From Blasia pusilla (Eukaryota; Marchantiophyta; Marchantiopsida; Blasiales), in assembly GCA_050084515.1 (NCBI GenBank), contig CM114274.1, forward strand, positions 12,958,001 to 13,022,000: DNA of 64,000 nt, read 5' to 3'. Of the stretch, positions 42,531 to 55,009 are shown piece by piece. Each line of letters starts with the position of its first letter. The stretch's first letter is position 1. The notes beneath the pieces were generated by a model. It saw nothing but the letters and a program-made list of their open reading frames with translations. It did no database searches and had not been told where the DNA came from. Position numbers and translations under genes: made by a program.

Positions 42531-43210
42531 GAAACGGCCTGACACAACGGTAGCCTGCGTAACTCTTCGTGGGTTGGGTCGTGATGGATGGACGCGGATG
42601 AGCCGCTGTGGCTGGCCACGTAACTAGAAAGATAGCTACTGGGGTCCGTCCGTCAATTCGAACGACGGCAAACCCAAACGGAAGGAGATCAACGCCAAAG
42701 CTCTCGCCACACCTCCTCCGCCTTCGCGCCAGCACGACCCGCCACGGGTGCTGTCCTGCATCCCATCCCGTCGCTGATATGTCCATCATGCCACCCGCTC
42801 GCGACGCGTGTGTTTCTCCTCCCCGCACCTGCGGCAACGGTGGCACCACTAGCTTCGTACACATCAAGAACCCCGGGATTCAGCGCGAAACGAAACCACG
42901 CTGCTGTCCCCGACTCCCCCCTCCCCGACAGGAATAAGATCGCCGATGCGTGCGCATTCCGAGATCCAGAGGACACATCACTGGAGTGAGCGGTGGTAAC
43001 TTTTCTCTCTGTATCTCTCTCTGTGTGGGTGGTAAATTCTCTGCTTCCTCCGGTCCCTCTCTGTGTGGGTGGCTCTTCTCCCTCCCTCTCTCTCTCTCTC
43101 TGTCTGTGTCTGTGTGGGTGGTAAATTCTCTTGTTCCTCCAGCGATTCGTGCGTACTTTTCTCTGTGCGGAGTGGACAGTGGTAAATTCTCTCATTCTTC
43201 CAGCAATCTC

Positions 43211-43241
<31 letters not shown>

Positions 43242-43324
43242 TAAATTCTCTTGTTCCTCCTGCGATTCGTGCGTACTTCTCTCTGTGCGGAGTGGACAGT
43301 GGTAAATTCTTTCATTCTTCCATC

Positions 43325-43364
<40 letters not shown>

Positions 43365-43506
43365 AGGTGTGGGTTGGAGGGTAAATTCTCCAGTGTTTTC
43401 AGCGATCCATGCGTACTTCTCTCTACTTCTCTCTCTGTGCCTGTGATGTGTGGGCAGAGTGGTTAATTCTCTACTTCTTCCAGCGATTCATGCTCACGTC
43501 TCTTTA

Positions 43507-43549
<43 letters not shown>

Positions 43550-45870
43550 GTGGGGGCATGTCGGAGTCGATGCAGTGGGGTATTCTGGGGTCGCGGAGGA
43601 ACGCGAATCACTTCACAAGAGGTTCCTTTCTCCCGTCGCCGACAGGAATAGGATGGGTGAGGCGTGTTCGCACCGCGATCTCAACAACGGATCGTCGGAG
43701 TGCGCTGAGATATTTCTCCAGATGCTCGGCAGATTGCGACGGGGATTCACTGATGGGCACTGCTCTTTCGGGTAGTGAGTGAATTCTCAGACAGATGGAC
43801 AGGGCGCAGACGCACACCAGTGCGAGGAGTCGAAGGGGACGGGGCGAATCCTACCTTGGGAAGAGAATCGGGGAGTGCACCGCTGATGATCGGCTGCAGC
43901 ACAAACGTCGTCTCGAGGGTGGGGGTGATACTACGATGGCCGCAGATTGGAGTAGACATGTTGGGGTCTGACTGCATCGCTGAGCATATTCTCTTTTTAC
44001 GCATGGGGCGATTCACTCGGTTGCTTTTGACTTCCGGAGTGCTAGACTGTCGCAGCTCTGCTCGAGGCTCACATCAGCATGTCGGAGTCGCCCTCAAAAT
44101 TCATCGGGTCGCGGGCAAATACTACCAGGGAGGGGTGGGGCAGCTCGATGTGGAAAGTTCGAGCCACAGAAATTGGAGCAGAGTCGTGAGGAAGACGATA
44201 GATCACCACGTTTCTGAGCTCGAGTGCAGGCCTCTTTGCCGATGGTGACTTTGGACAGCTCTAGCTCTCATGGAGTCCTAGTGCTGCTCTACGCTCGCCC
44301 AGAATCTATGTCTGGGCTTGGGTTCCTAGCGTGATGTGGCCCAGCTGCCTGCATGGTCAGGAGACGGAGGCCAGCAGTGTCCGCCTGGCCATGGCAGGCA
44401 GGTAGGCGAGCGAGCGAGGGTGCATGCGAGACAAGGCCAGAGTCTGGGTTAGGGGTCCACATGGCTGCCACGATGAAATGTGGTATGCCTAGGCAGCTAG
44501 CTTCAGGGGTTCGATGAAGAAGAAAGACCCTGTAGAGTAGAACCTGCGCATTGTAAATCAAACCTCTGCCTTGGGTTCTTGCAGCCATATCTGCTGTGGC
44601 CAGCTTGAGATGTCGACGAAGGAAGATGTTGGCATTGTAAGACCAGGACCTGCCCAGTGTATGTGTACACATATATCGCTCAGCATCAGGCAACGCTAGA
44701 GAGGAGTAGCTGGGCCTCCGTGTAGTCTTGCTGTTTTCAGCGACATCTTCTATCGCCGACTTGAGGGCTTGATAAAACGAATACGAGGACCTGCCCAGTG
44801 AGGAAAGTGGGTAGCTACTACACTTCTGCTCTGGGAGCTTCCCGCCCACATCTGCAATCGCCAGCTTCAGATGTCGATGCAGAAAGCTGTCAACTTGATC
44901 TTGACCTGCCTAGGTTATGTCTGTAGACAGTTAGGGTCCGTAGCCAGACCTCTCGTCGCAGAGCTTGACGACGATGGAACTATTCAACCTTCTCAATAAG
45001 CTTAACCTTTACCATTTGCTCCAGCCATACATACAATGTCGTCCACAATACGAAGGTGAAGAAATATCCACTTTCTAGACCCACGACCTGCCCAGAAGGT
45101 GAGCTGGTGGATAAGCAGACCTCTCACCTATGTACTTCTGGTCATATCTGCCAACAACAGCATAAGATATGGGCAATGATACACATAGCCAGTGTGAGGC
45201 CATAACCATTGTGTGTGCAAGGATGGTAGGTCGGGTGGCGGAGTGAGGAAGGTGTATTAACCAGATGCCTCCCTTAGAAGTTCGCACCATTCCATATCCT
45301 AGCGCCATCTTCAGATTTCAAAGAATTACTTCAACAAAAACTTGCCCACTTTGTCTCAAAGATATAGCATGACGAGAGGAAGTATAGGTGAAAGGTCACC
45401 AGACCTTTACAGTCAATGTTCCGGCTACAAACGATGAGATGACTACTTCAGGTTTCGAACGGCTAGGGATCAGAAAACCCCCACGCTGACGACTGCAGAA
45501 CTTGGGCAGATTGTACATATGTAGATCGTTCCATCAGGAAACTGAGGAAAGTGGGCAATCAGTAATCTGCCTTGGTTGCTTTCCACCATATCTGCAATCT
45601 GGGTTCCAACTCCCATCGGCTGGAGTGAGTTTTTACCGGGATAGAAGCTGATCTTAGCTCTTCACCACTACGCTACGGAGGATATTTCATGTTCCTGTGT
45701 ATACGAGTTAATGAAAATCGTAACGTCAAATCCGGTCACCTGAATGGTAAGAGGGACCACCAAGGGAATCTACCCGTTGGAACCACGATGAGAAGTGGAC
45801 ACATCATTTTAAGCGAGAGGACTCCTGGCGAGCTGCGTTACTGGATGAGATATAAGTGATGTAAAATACA
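42531..45870. repeat. GC-richer region with microsatellites and diverged repeats
   Basis: 42,990-43,560 holds repeats of a unit with GTAAATTCTCT(T/C)..TTC(C/T)TCCAGCGATTCGTGCGTACTTCTCTC, joined by (TC)n at about 43,328-43,362 and 43,510-43,545 and (TG)n at about 43,210-43,234. 44,560-45,620 holds diverged units of roughly 115-180 bp that repeat GACCTGCC(C/T)AG and CCATATCTGC...GCCAGCTTGAGATGTCGA. Open frames in both parts are low-complexity or shadow the repeats. No conserved protein is recognised. Confidence 0.5.
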
Positions 45871-46399
45871 GTGGTGACCCCGTGTGAAGAATTTCGGCCA
45901 CCAGCTCACGTTTGAAATGTTCCAATTGGAGACCATTACCTCAACCCTGCAATACTTCACATCACCACTGGAGACACAGATGGGCAATGCTTCTCTAGAC
46001 ACTTACAAACAAGGTGCCGACTGTAAGATGATGCCCCATGAAGCACCCAAGAAAAATTTGCATACAATTTAACATTTCACAAACTCTTTAATTCATGAAA
46101 CTTTTACTCCTTTTTATACACTGGTGAATGATGTCTTGTCTCCTGAACACATCCTGACCCAAAAATTGTGGGAAATTGATACCCTGGAAGAGTGCAGACT
46201 TTGGCCATATCCATTCTCGAGGTTACCACATTAGGCGACGGCGCCGAGGAAGTGACTTTCTATCTCCTTTGTACCCAGAGCAATGGATCATTTGTAAACT
46301 AAAGTTACAAAAGCAAATGGATAAGGCATGGCACCTAACCAAAACTGCTTTGAAGTCGAACATGTATCTAGCCTAAGATGAGGGTGGACAACTGTCTCT
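45871..46399 (-). other. Region downstream of SF3A3
   Basis: Probably 3' UTR and flank of SF3A3 (- strand). No protein-coding feature is recognised; the small + frame at 45,884-46,072 lacks motifs. Confidence 0.4.
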
Positions 46400-49300
46400 T
46401 CAAATAAGTCCCTGTCGCTGCAAATCTGCAAATGTCTTCTTGTTGTACACATTTCCATCCTGGTCCTCATACTCTTCTTCTAAATCGGGCCTCCACTTGT
46501 TCACACCTTGTCTCTCTTGGATTTTCTCCCATAGTGCTTTGGCATCCTGTGGAACAAATAATCATCCATAAGAATAAAAAATGAGGATGCATCCAAAAAC
46601 GCACCAAGAAATACTAGTACAGCTGGTTAGTCCCATATATGATTTTTAAGCATCTTCTCAGCATGATGTGTGACGCACAAACCAAAGACTACATCTAAGT
46701 TTTGCACCTTGATGGAGGTGATCTCATGGAAGTTCTTCGTATTAGGAATTCCCAAGCAACGCATGCCATGTTGATGGCGCCACTCCTTAAAATGGCGTTC
46801 AAATGCTCTTCGGCCCCAGTAACTGTTATTACCACAAATCTCGCATTTAAATTCCTGGACACCAATCACATACAGTGTTATTCATGCTTTGCACTATTAT
46901 AATCCATATCCACTCTTTGGATCAGGGTTAGGTTCTCAAGTGAATCCAACCTTCTGCAAAAACTCCCCACTAAACTTGACCTCTATTCGAACCACTCACA
47001 GAATTACTAGAAGCCATACCTGCCCCAGCCCATGAAGCTTGTATAGCCAGTAAGGTATGGGCTTTCCATCCCAACCCATGGGCAGCTTCAAAGGGTTGTA
47101 GATCTGTTGATCGTCATCATCACTTTCACTCTCTGCTTGCACCTCCTCCTGCAGTCATTTATTGATAGGCCTGTCAGGAAGCCTTTTTCTACAAACGGTT
47201 TCCGGGATGAGTAAAGTTTTGGGGTGACCCTCATACCCAGTACAGACATTTGGAACAGTAGACAGCAGAAGTGTTGATGTCTTATCACTCACAAAAAAAT
47301 CCAAAAGCCACTTTACTGCCTTTGAGACAAGAAGCTACCAGACTGGGCAACACGATATCAACCGAAGGGACACACATGATTTCTATCAGAGGGTGCCAAA
47401 AGGTTACAAAACTGAGATAATTGAGAGAGATAACTCTCACTCAATTACATTCATTCCAGACCATCTAAGGGCCTGCCAGTGAGTACCTCCTCACGCTCTG
47501 CTTCCATCTCCTCATATGTCAAAGCCTGCTTCCTACCAACATGTGCTTTCGTCTCTTCTATGGCCTGTTTCATGCACAAAAGTCCAAAAGAGTCACTTCT
47601 GTCACAGATTACAACCTCAACAAGAAAGATCTTCAGACAAAGTCGTAGGCTCCAAGATTCTGTGCTTACCCCAATGAAACTTAAATAATCTGAAACGACT
47701 CTTTTGTGCATGAAACAACTCGTACTAAATATATGCCACAGATTTCTAGAATAAAAATCTACCGCATATTTTCATGTAGATTGCTCTCCAAGGTGGATGA
47801 CTACTTGCTGACCTCATTTAGAAGCTCACATAGCCGCTGCATTTGGCATTCTGCAAGAGCAATCTCCTTTGACACTCGGACCTGTTGCTCAACCTCCTCT
47901 TCAGTCTTCTTCTGTGTTGGTTGAAAGCCTTTTGCAAAATGTTTTCTGTCAAGGTCCTCGACAGGTGTAGTCTAGACACCACACAAATTTACCACTTAGC
48001 ACCCCAAAGTTCTCTTCCACATCCTTCGATATGATTTATCTCAGAATTATTAGATAATAAGTAGGAAAAGTAGAGGCTAAAAATGAGACAAGAACATTGA
48101 CAGTTGAAAAACACTTTGTTTACCAGCAGTTCATAACAATAATGACCAAAGGTGAAAATCAGGATTTTTCAAAGAAGAAAAAAAACCCATAAGTTCCTAC
48201 AGGTCATACATAAGAGTGAACTATTTGAGAATAAGCGGGAAAATCAGAGGCTAAAAATGAGAAGAACAATGAGTGGCGAAAAACACCTTGTGTAAGATAA
48301 AAGCAAAACATTTCAATAAGGAAAACAAACACCAGGTGTAGTTTGGACACCCAAAACAAAAATTGCCAATAGAGCTCTACAAACAGGAACACAATCTGAA
48401 GCATAAACAGCAATCTCTATTGCCTAAACATGGACGAATGTCACCATATTCAAAACGACATTAAAGACTAATTTTGGTGATGTAAAGGAGGAACCAAAAT
48501 GGAAAGCGTCACAGCACACCTTGGTTAGGAAGAGCCGATCCGCACGCTGTTGCAAAGTTCCCCCACTTTTCAGTCCCAAAGAAGACAGCGCCTGTGATGA
48601 GATTATTTCCAAGGTCAACAAAACCGAGTGTTATAGAATGTCAGTAGACATTAGAAGAGGAAAAAACATAGACCTAGGATTCCCAAGTTTTTGGTGTCCA
48701 AGCATCGGGATGTAAGAAGCCAATGTCTGACACAAAATGGGATGCACGTTGTCATCTTCCCACAGTAAGTATGAATGCATGATGCAAAGTGCTGACATAA
48801 ACTGGAATGCACATTGTCACTGTGGGAAGATAAGTTCCGATGACCATATTAAACTCAGGATGATCTACAGTGCTTTGTCCCTTAATGCAAACATAGTCAG
48901 TATCACCATCATCTATGGTATGTCATGATGGCTTACAGGCAAGTCCAACCTCATGATTATCAGTAATTTGAAATTTAAAACCGACCTTAGTAAAACTTAG
49001 ATGTGTGCTGAAATCAAAGAATCAAAGACTTTCCTCCACATGGGTATTGTACCCAAAAAAAAACATATGAGATGACACAACCAAGTTTACCTCTTTCAGT
49101 CGCTCTGGACCCAATTCCATGAGCTCCTCTACAGAGTCATAGTCATCAATATCAATCATAGGCTCCTGGGTCGTTGAAGATTGACCATTACCTAGACCTT
49201 GATCCTCCCAACCCACAACTGAGCCAATTTCCCAGGATTTCTCAAACTCTGCTTCAACCTACACAGAAACATTCCAATACCGATCAGCACCCAGCACACT

Positions 49301-51522
49301 TTACACAATTTTGGGATCAAAAACAAGGAGATATAGCCCTATAGTGTATACTTATCTTACTTCAGAGTGACCTAAATTGTGAGGTGCACTTCCAAATGAG
49401 ATAACACTCACCAACAACCTGGAAGTCTGGACAGTGCAGGGCGAAGACAAAAATTGCATGCCCAACAAAAAATTCAAGGCTTGCAGACTTGTGAAGGGCA
49501 AGCAAATCACATCATTGCAAGGAATATAGTGGAAGCTACTTACCTTGGCAGAAACTTTGTCCAAGTCTTGAAGTGGCTGAGTCCGTTGAAAGAAAGACCG
49601 AAGATACTCAGTCAATTGTAGAATGTACTCCCGATATTGTCTGCCAATCAGACCCAAAGTTCATGCAACATATCAGATTAACTTATGGTATTAAATCTCC
49701 TATTGGCAATTGAAGGAACCCAGTAAACACCTTCCAAACTTTGTGCACAGGAGTCACAAGGTTTCCATACTGTTCTTACTTAGAAAGCTTTTGATTTCGA
49801 ATAATTTTGTGGGTCTCGCAAAATTCTTCCAAGTATGCAGAGTATTCGATTGGATGTCCAAACTTTGAATTCAGATACATGTTGTACAACTCGTGCAGAT
49901 CCAGATAGCGCCCATACGCCTCCTGGAATCCCCACACAACAAACAACAGTGAATGCAACCGTTTGGACCAACCAATACAATGTGTTGAGCTCATATCTTT
50001 GCGTCATCCAACACTGCCAACTCAAAAGAAATTCAACCTGAAATTCTTCCTGGTACTTGATCTATAGGTTTAACTACATGGCCAAGTGGACAAGGATAGA
50101 CCTCTCCACTGAACTCAATCCAAGGCTCTTCCTTCAAGACATCTTCGGCATCCTCCCCTTCATCTACCACCCGAGCACTAGGATGGCGTCTATGATAATC
50201 TCGAATCTGCAAATTATGAACCAAACTACAACCATTAGCTCGTTCCGCTCTCCCACAGGTATGCTTCACATATGCATTGCATAAAAGACTACACACACAC
50301 ATCAATGACAAAAGAGATTTGGCCGCGGAAGAGACGAATTGTGTCTCTGAGAACAAATACGTTTCAGAACGGGACTAACACAAAAGGCAAATCTTCTATG
50401 AATTATCTCATTTTTTCAAAATGTAGATACCCATGCCACCTGGTACCATACTATAGATGTAATTCTCTTTACCCAAGTATTAAGTGAAGAGCCCCTAGAA
50501 CCACGAGGGGTTTTGAATGCAAATGTACGTGTGAAGCTAACGTGAAGTTCCCTCCAACCAAGTGAGTGCCAATCCATTGGAAAGGCACGATACAACTACA
50601 TGATGAAGATGAAAAACGCCAATATACCTCCTTCAGCCTGTCATAAAAGGCGCTGAAATAGTTGTTTTGCCCATTAGTACTTTGACCTCCAAGAGTCGAG
50701 ATCTCGTCCCTGCGAGCATTATCCTTGTCCTCATAGATTTCCACCTGTTTCAGATCAACAAGCTCTGAGACACGTACTCACATAGCTATAATTCTGCCAG
50801 GTGATGTTACAAACCAAAATCCGCCAGGGAAAAAAGGCAGTTCAGCTGGGGGATGCAAGCTCAGACTCTGGATTATCGGTTAACAGTGTGCGCAATTTTC
50901 CGACTCACAACTTCAGGACAGCGAGTGATCTAATGTTCAGAATTCTCGTGACCAAACGCATCCAAACTAAGTAAACACGAATTCAAGTCCAGAAGCACGC
51001 TACTCTAAGCTCGCCAATTAGAGCCGGCAATGAACTGAACTTCTATGACATCGGAGCCCCAAATGCCATCATCACGATCATAAAGAGAGGGCTATCTCCG
51101 CGATTGATCAACAAATCACAGGATTCGCACCTACCGTGTCATGCAGCAGTTGCAAAGCTAAGAAAAAGAGGGGAGAGAATACAACTGCGACCAATTCCTG
51201 ACAAACCGAAGAGAAGAGGGACCTCACAAAGGGGGAAAAAAAAACATCCCGACAATTTAACTTATTCACGGCAGCGAATGCGCGGGACGACAATCACGTA
51301 CTCAACAGGCCTTCAAAATACAACAAATTCACCAACTCCTCAACTCACCAGTTTTCCGCAAGTCCCGACTATGGACTCCAGCATATTATTCACACGGTGG
51401 TCCTGATGCAACCGCTCCTTATGAGGCTTCGCATCGCGCTGCAAATCCTTCACCACCAGCCTCTCCAGTCTCTCCGCTTCCTCATGCCACGACCTCGTCT
51501 GCTCCAGTAAAGTCGCCGACAT
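46400..51522 (-). CDS. SF3A3: Splicing factor 3A subunit 3 (SF3a60/PRP9), 12 exons
   Basis: Subunit of the SF3a complex of U2 snRNP, needed for branch-site recognition and prespliceosome assembly in the nucleus. Exons on the - strand: 51,522-51,349; 50,744-50,628; 50,206-50,102; 49,922-49,780; 49,640-49,544; 49,258-49,091; 48,591-48,520; 47,971-47,813; 47,564-47,487; 47,148-47,020; 46,854-46,708; 46,546-46,400. All junctions have GT/AG and the joined frame is open for 511 residues, close to the ~504 of the Arabidopsis homologue (ATROPOS). The N-terminus ([20 protein letters not shown]) is the conserved PRP9 start. [13 protein letters not shown] (exon 5) and a SAP-like [16 protein letters not shown] (exon 7) are family marks. 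The C2H2 zinc finger [20 protein letters not shown] in exon 11 is followed by [20 protein letters not shown]. The stop follows LQRQGLI. No defects are seen. Confidence 0.96.
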
Positions 51523-51923
51523 GTCTCCTGCCCTTCCCTGCTCCTACTCCACCATCGATCGCCCCCGAGAAAACCCCTCCGATCGACCGATCTCCCGCAC
51601 CGTCGCTCAATTCTCGTGCTTAATCCACCGCACCTCCTCCGCTTCTTCGGAAGCTCTACAGATTTAGGGTTCTTCGCGAGCTCTCGTTCTCATTAGGGTT
51701 GCATATCCTTCCGTAAACGGGACGGGGTTTGAAATTCTGGCGGTTCCGAGCGATGAACTCAGTTTTTTGGCCGGGAATGTGGCGGTTCCATTGGGTTCTA
51801 CTTCTCCTCCAACTTTTGTATTACTCTACTCTAAACAAAATGGGTGAGAAATTGAAACTGGAATGTTTGTTCTCTCGCATCCCATGATTTGTAGGTTCCT
51901 TGTCTTTTTATTTTTTCCATTAA
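51523..51923 (-). promoter_or_regulatory. 5' UTR and promoter of SF3A3
   Basis: Relatively GC-rich DNA next to the start codon, with CT-rich segments and AGATTTAGGGTTCTTCG and TTAGGGTTGC motifs at about 51,660 and 51,695 (+ strand) that resemble telo-boxes common in promoters of plant translation and RNA-processing genes. The exact transcription start is not visible. Confidence 0.45.
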
Positions 51924-52254
51924 CTATCTATTATGGGAGAGTGCTCTTATGTTATCGCTCCTGCTGACTTTTTTGGCCTCTAATTGACTGACACACGTCG
52001 TTCTCCCTTCTAACCTCTTTTGAAATCCGAGTTCATTTTCCCGTGCGGTGCATGGGCACGGCAAGTCTCTATGATTTATTATTATACGGTGCATGCGATG
52101 CATGGGTGTGAAGGGATTAATGATGTTGCACAAAAAAATAATAATAATAATTTGTTGTTCAGAATATGGCAAACATTTTTTTATTGCCCAGTTGCCACAT
52201 ATTAAACATATAGGTGTTTGCAAATCAACAAGGCACTCTCCAATAATAATATAA
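51924..52254. repeat. Short non-autonomous element with inverted ends (MITE-like), copy 3
   Basis: The left end CTATTATGGGAGAGTGC (51,928-51,944) is mirrored on the right by the reverse complement of GGCACTCTCCAATAATAATATA (52,232-52,253). The right subterminal part (TTGCCACAT, GGTGTTTGCAAATCAACAAGG) is the reverse complement of copy 2 at 33,931-33,990. About 330 bp, no coding capacity. Possible DNA transposon derivative; the target duplication is unclear. Confidence 0.55.
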
Positions 52255-55009
52255 ATTTTGTTTCCAGAATCCGATTTTCCATATCTGAAAGTGATTTGGA
52301 AAATAATCATTTTTTTCATTTATAATAGTTTTCATGCATTTATATTTGATTTGTCACAAAGATGTATGGGGGACACGTTTAAGACTTTCCTCACTGAAGG
52401 CATCTTCTCTACTCGAGAAATTGATTGTTTCCAACCAGTATGCGGCCCATGTTTTGGGTTTTTTAATCAAAATCAAAGATACACTAACACGACATATTAA
52501 AAGATACTAACTGAGCTCGGAGAAGCACTAACACGGCGGAAGTAATTCGGCGTGGAGAACATAAGAAAACGGCCATGAGGGAGCATGAAAGAAAAAACAT
52601 GAGGCAAATGGAGGGCAGTTAAACGACGTGGAGAAGGTGGATGTCGTGCGCCTACTCTCCTTGAACGTAAATCATTAATATTGCGGAAGCGTTCATTTAG
52701 TAGGACACGCTCTCAATCTTGATCTGCACCAAACACGCACTCACATTAGTCACGTTTGGGTCAATCAGCGTTCTAACTTTCCGACTTCTCGACTCAACCT
52801 CTCATCAAGCTCAACCTTCCTAGTTTCGCGGTTTACAACAAAAGCAAGTCTTTGAAGACTTGGGACAGAATTTATGGTCGGTTCAAGAACCTCAAACGGC
52901 ATTTGAATGCCTAGCGGTTCTAACTCTCCAATGGACATCCAATGAGTCCCTAACCTTAAGTCGCAAAAATGAATCGCGGGTTGGAATCCAACTGTGGCTT
53001 ACGAAATCCACTTCCTTGGATCACGTTTGGGTTTCGAGTTCCAACACCAAACTCTCGTTTCATCACGTGCCCTTGAAACGCCGTTTGGTGCTCAAAGTGG
53101 GATCATTATCTCAAGAATCCTTGGAGACATCCCCCTTACTAGTACTTCTGGGGATCCCTGCCCTCCCCCTAAATTTAGGGAAAGACAGTCGAGCCCCTCA
53201 AATTGGCCCTCAACCCAACTACCCTCACACTCGTTTTCGCCCAATACCTTAGCATGTACTTATGCATTTGCTAAGATCTTTAGTGCGTTGGAATTTTCAA
53301 GGCATAAGCTTTCCAACGCCACCTTAAACCCAAATGCATAGCGAAACTAAACTTTGTGGTCCAAAACACTAGCAAAATCCCCAAACGCTAGTCATGTTCC
53401 AAAACTGGTTCTCACCTCTTTCGCAACTAACCTTCCTAGACTCAACTCATCTCAAGTCTTGGTTCACGCTTGGTCCAGGTTTCCTGGTCGTGACTACAAA
53501 TGCACGAAACGTACAACTCTATTCTTCATTTCGTCTCATTAGACTTCTCCACAAGCCCTCCCCAAAAGCCTCTCAAAAGTGCAATCATCATAGCATGAGT
53601 TCACTAGAGTTCTGATGTTCCACTTGGTGCTTATTTGGTGTTTGTTTGGTTATGAGGGTCGCGACAGTGATGATCATAAAAAAATGGCCATTAGATAGGA
53701 AACACTGACACGGCATAGAGAGCACTAACACGAGGGAGTAACACGGCGTGGAGAATAGAAGAAAATGGCCATGAGAGAATAAATGCTAACATGACATGGA
53801 GAGCAACAAAAAATTCTAACTAATACCAATAGCGGAGTGAGTCCAAATGTTTTTAGAGTGGCTCACATCCGACGGTTGAGAAGTTACTTGCATTTGCATC
53901 GTCTCCACCTGTAATCGATTTCGCACCCAAATGTCACCAGGAGAAGACGTGGTAGTACGAGAGAGAGAACTGGTTAATAGGGCCTAGTAGTAGGGGCTAT
54001 TACTACTTCTCTCTTATATTGTAGAGAACTGATTTCTTACTATTTACACTCTGGTAGGCCCTCTTACTACCGTATTCGTAGTCCAACAATAATAGCTTAG
54101 TCTGAGACGCATACCCTAATTGGGACTCAATAAGGGAGTTGGGATTAAGGTGATAGAAAAGCTTTAGTATTAGTACCAAGGTGGAACTTAGACTAAACAA
54201 GACATAAGATTACAATAAAAGCAAGAATTTACAAAGCTATGTTCCCCGTGCATGACTTATTGTTGGAAATACTAGTTATCATGCTCGTGCTTGCACATGA
54301 AAAAGATTTTTATATTATTTATAAAAAAAAATCACTTCAAAACTTAACCAATCTGCATCCCTTTAAGAGAGGTGGGAGAGAAAGTAATTAGTGAACACGT
54401 GTTGATGACACATGGATAATCTAGATGGATAGGAAAACAATTGGGAGTGTCTGTCCGGGCCTTGGTTAGAATTTTCACTTTCTTAAATCTTAAAGGAAGA
54501 ATAACGTTCCTCTCTTCTAAATAAATCCGTTGTTCAATTAAAATTTAAATAATGCCCCACTCCCCGAAAAAATCCACACTTCCGTAAAAGTTTAAACAAT
54601 ACCTACTCCCCCTCCTCCAACCAAAGTAAGACACGTTAATTTAATCATTAGTTAGTCTTAATTAATGATTTTTGTTCCCTCTTCCATTCAAATTTATTTC
54701 TTTCCCAAAATATCAAATGTGAATAAATGGATTAAAAGATTGCTACTATTTTGTTTTATGATCTCGTTACTTTTTCTTATTGTGCATGTAGGGTTCGGTT
54801 ATAATATAGACAAACTAGTGAATAGTCCTAGTATTAGACTATCACTTCTTGTGATGTGAGTATAGTAAGACACAACTTCCATTTTTTCAAAGGCCACGTC
54901 CACCAGTATCCTCATTCTATCATGTGTAGGTCAAGACAATATTCACTTTCTTCATAGTTAGTGGGCTCATAATTCTACATTACAATTAACATTTATTGGA
55001 GTCCATGTG
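52255..55009. other. Spacer with diverged direct repeats
   Basis: Sequence near 52,526-52,595 (CACTAACACGGCGG...GGCGTGGAGAA...GAAAA(C/T)GGCCATGAG) recurs at about 53,717-53,790 and partly at 53,675-53,715, enclosing ~1.1 kb of more GC-rich DNA (52,740-53,640) with open but unrecognisable frames, such as 52,860-53,252. The enclosed block could be a decayed transposon interior; nothing diagnostic is seen. The rest is AT-rich. Confidence 0.4.

Noticed and set aside
42689-43384. Frames rich in THTHTH, SLSLSL and RERERE on both strands
   Set aside because: They are translations of TC and TG microsatellites.
46627-51522. Small frames on the + strand within the SF3A3 span
   Set aside because: They are shadows of exons and introns of the - strand gene.
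52860-53341. Overlapping frames of 130 and 115 codons as a gene or transposon protein
   Set aside because: Neither frame shows a recognisable motif, and both are of similar length in overlapping registers.
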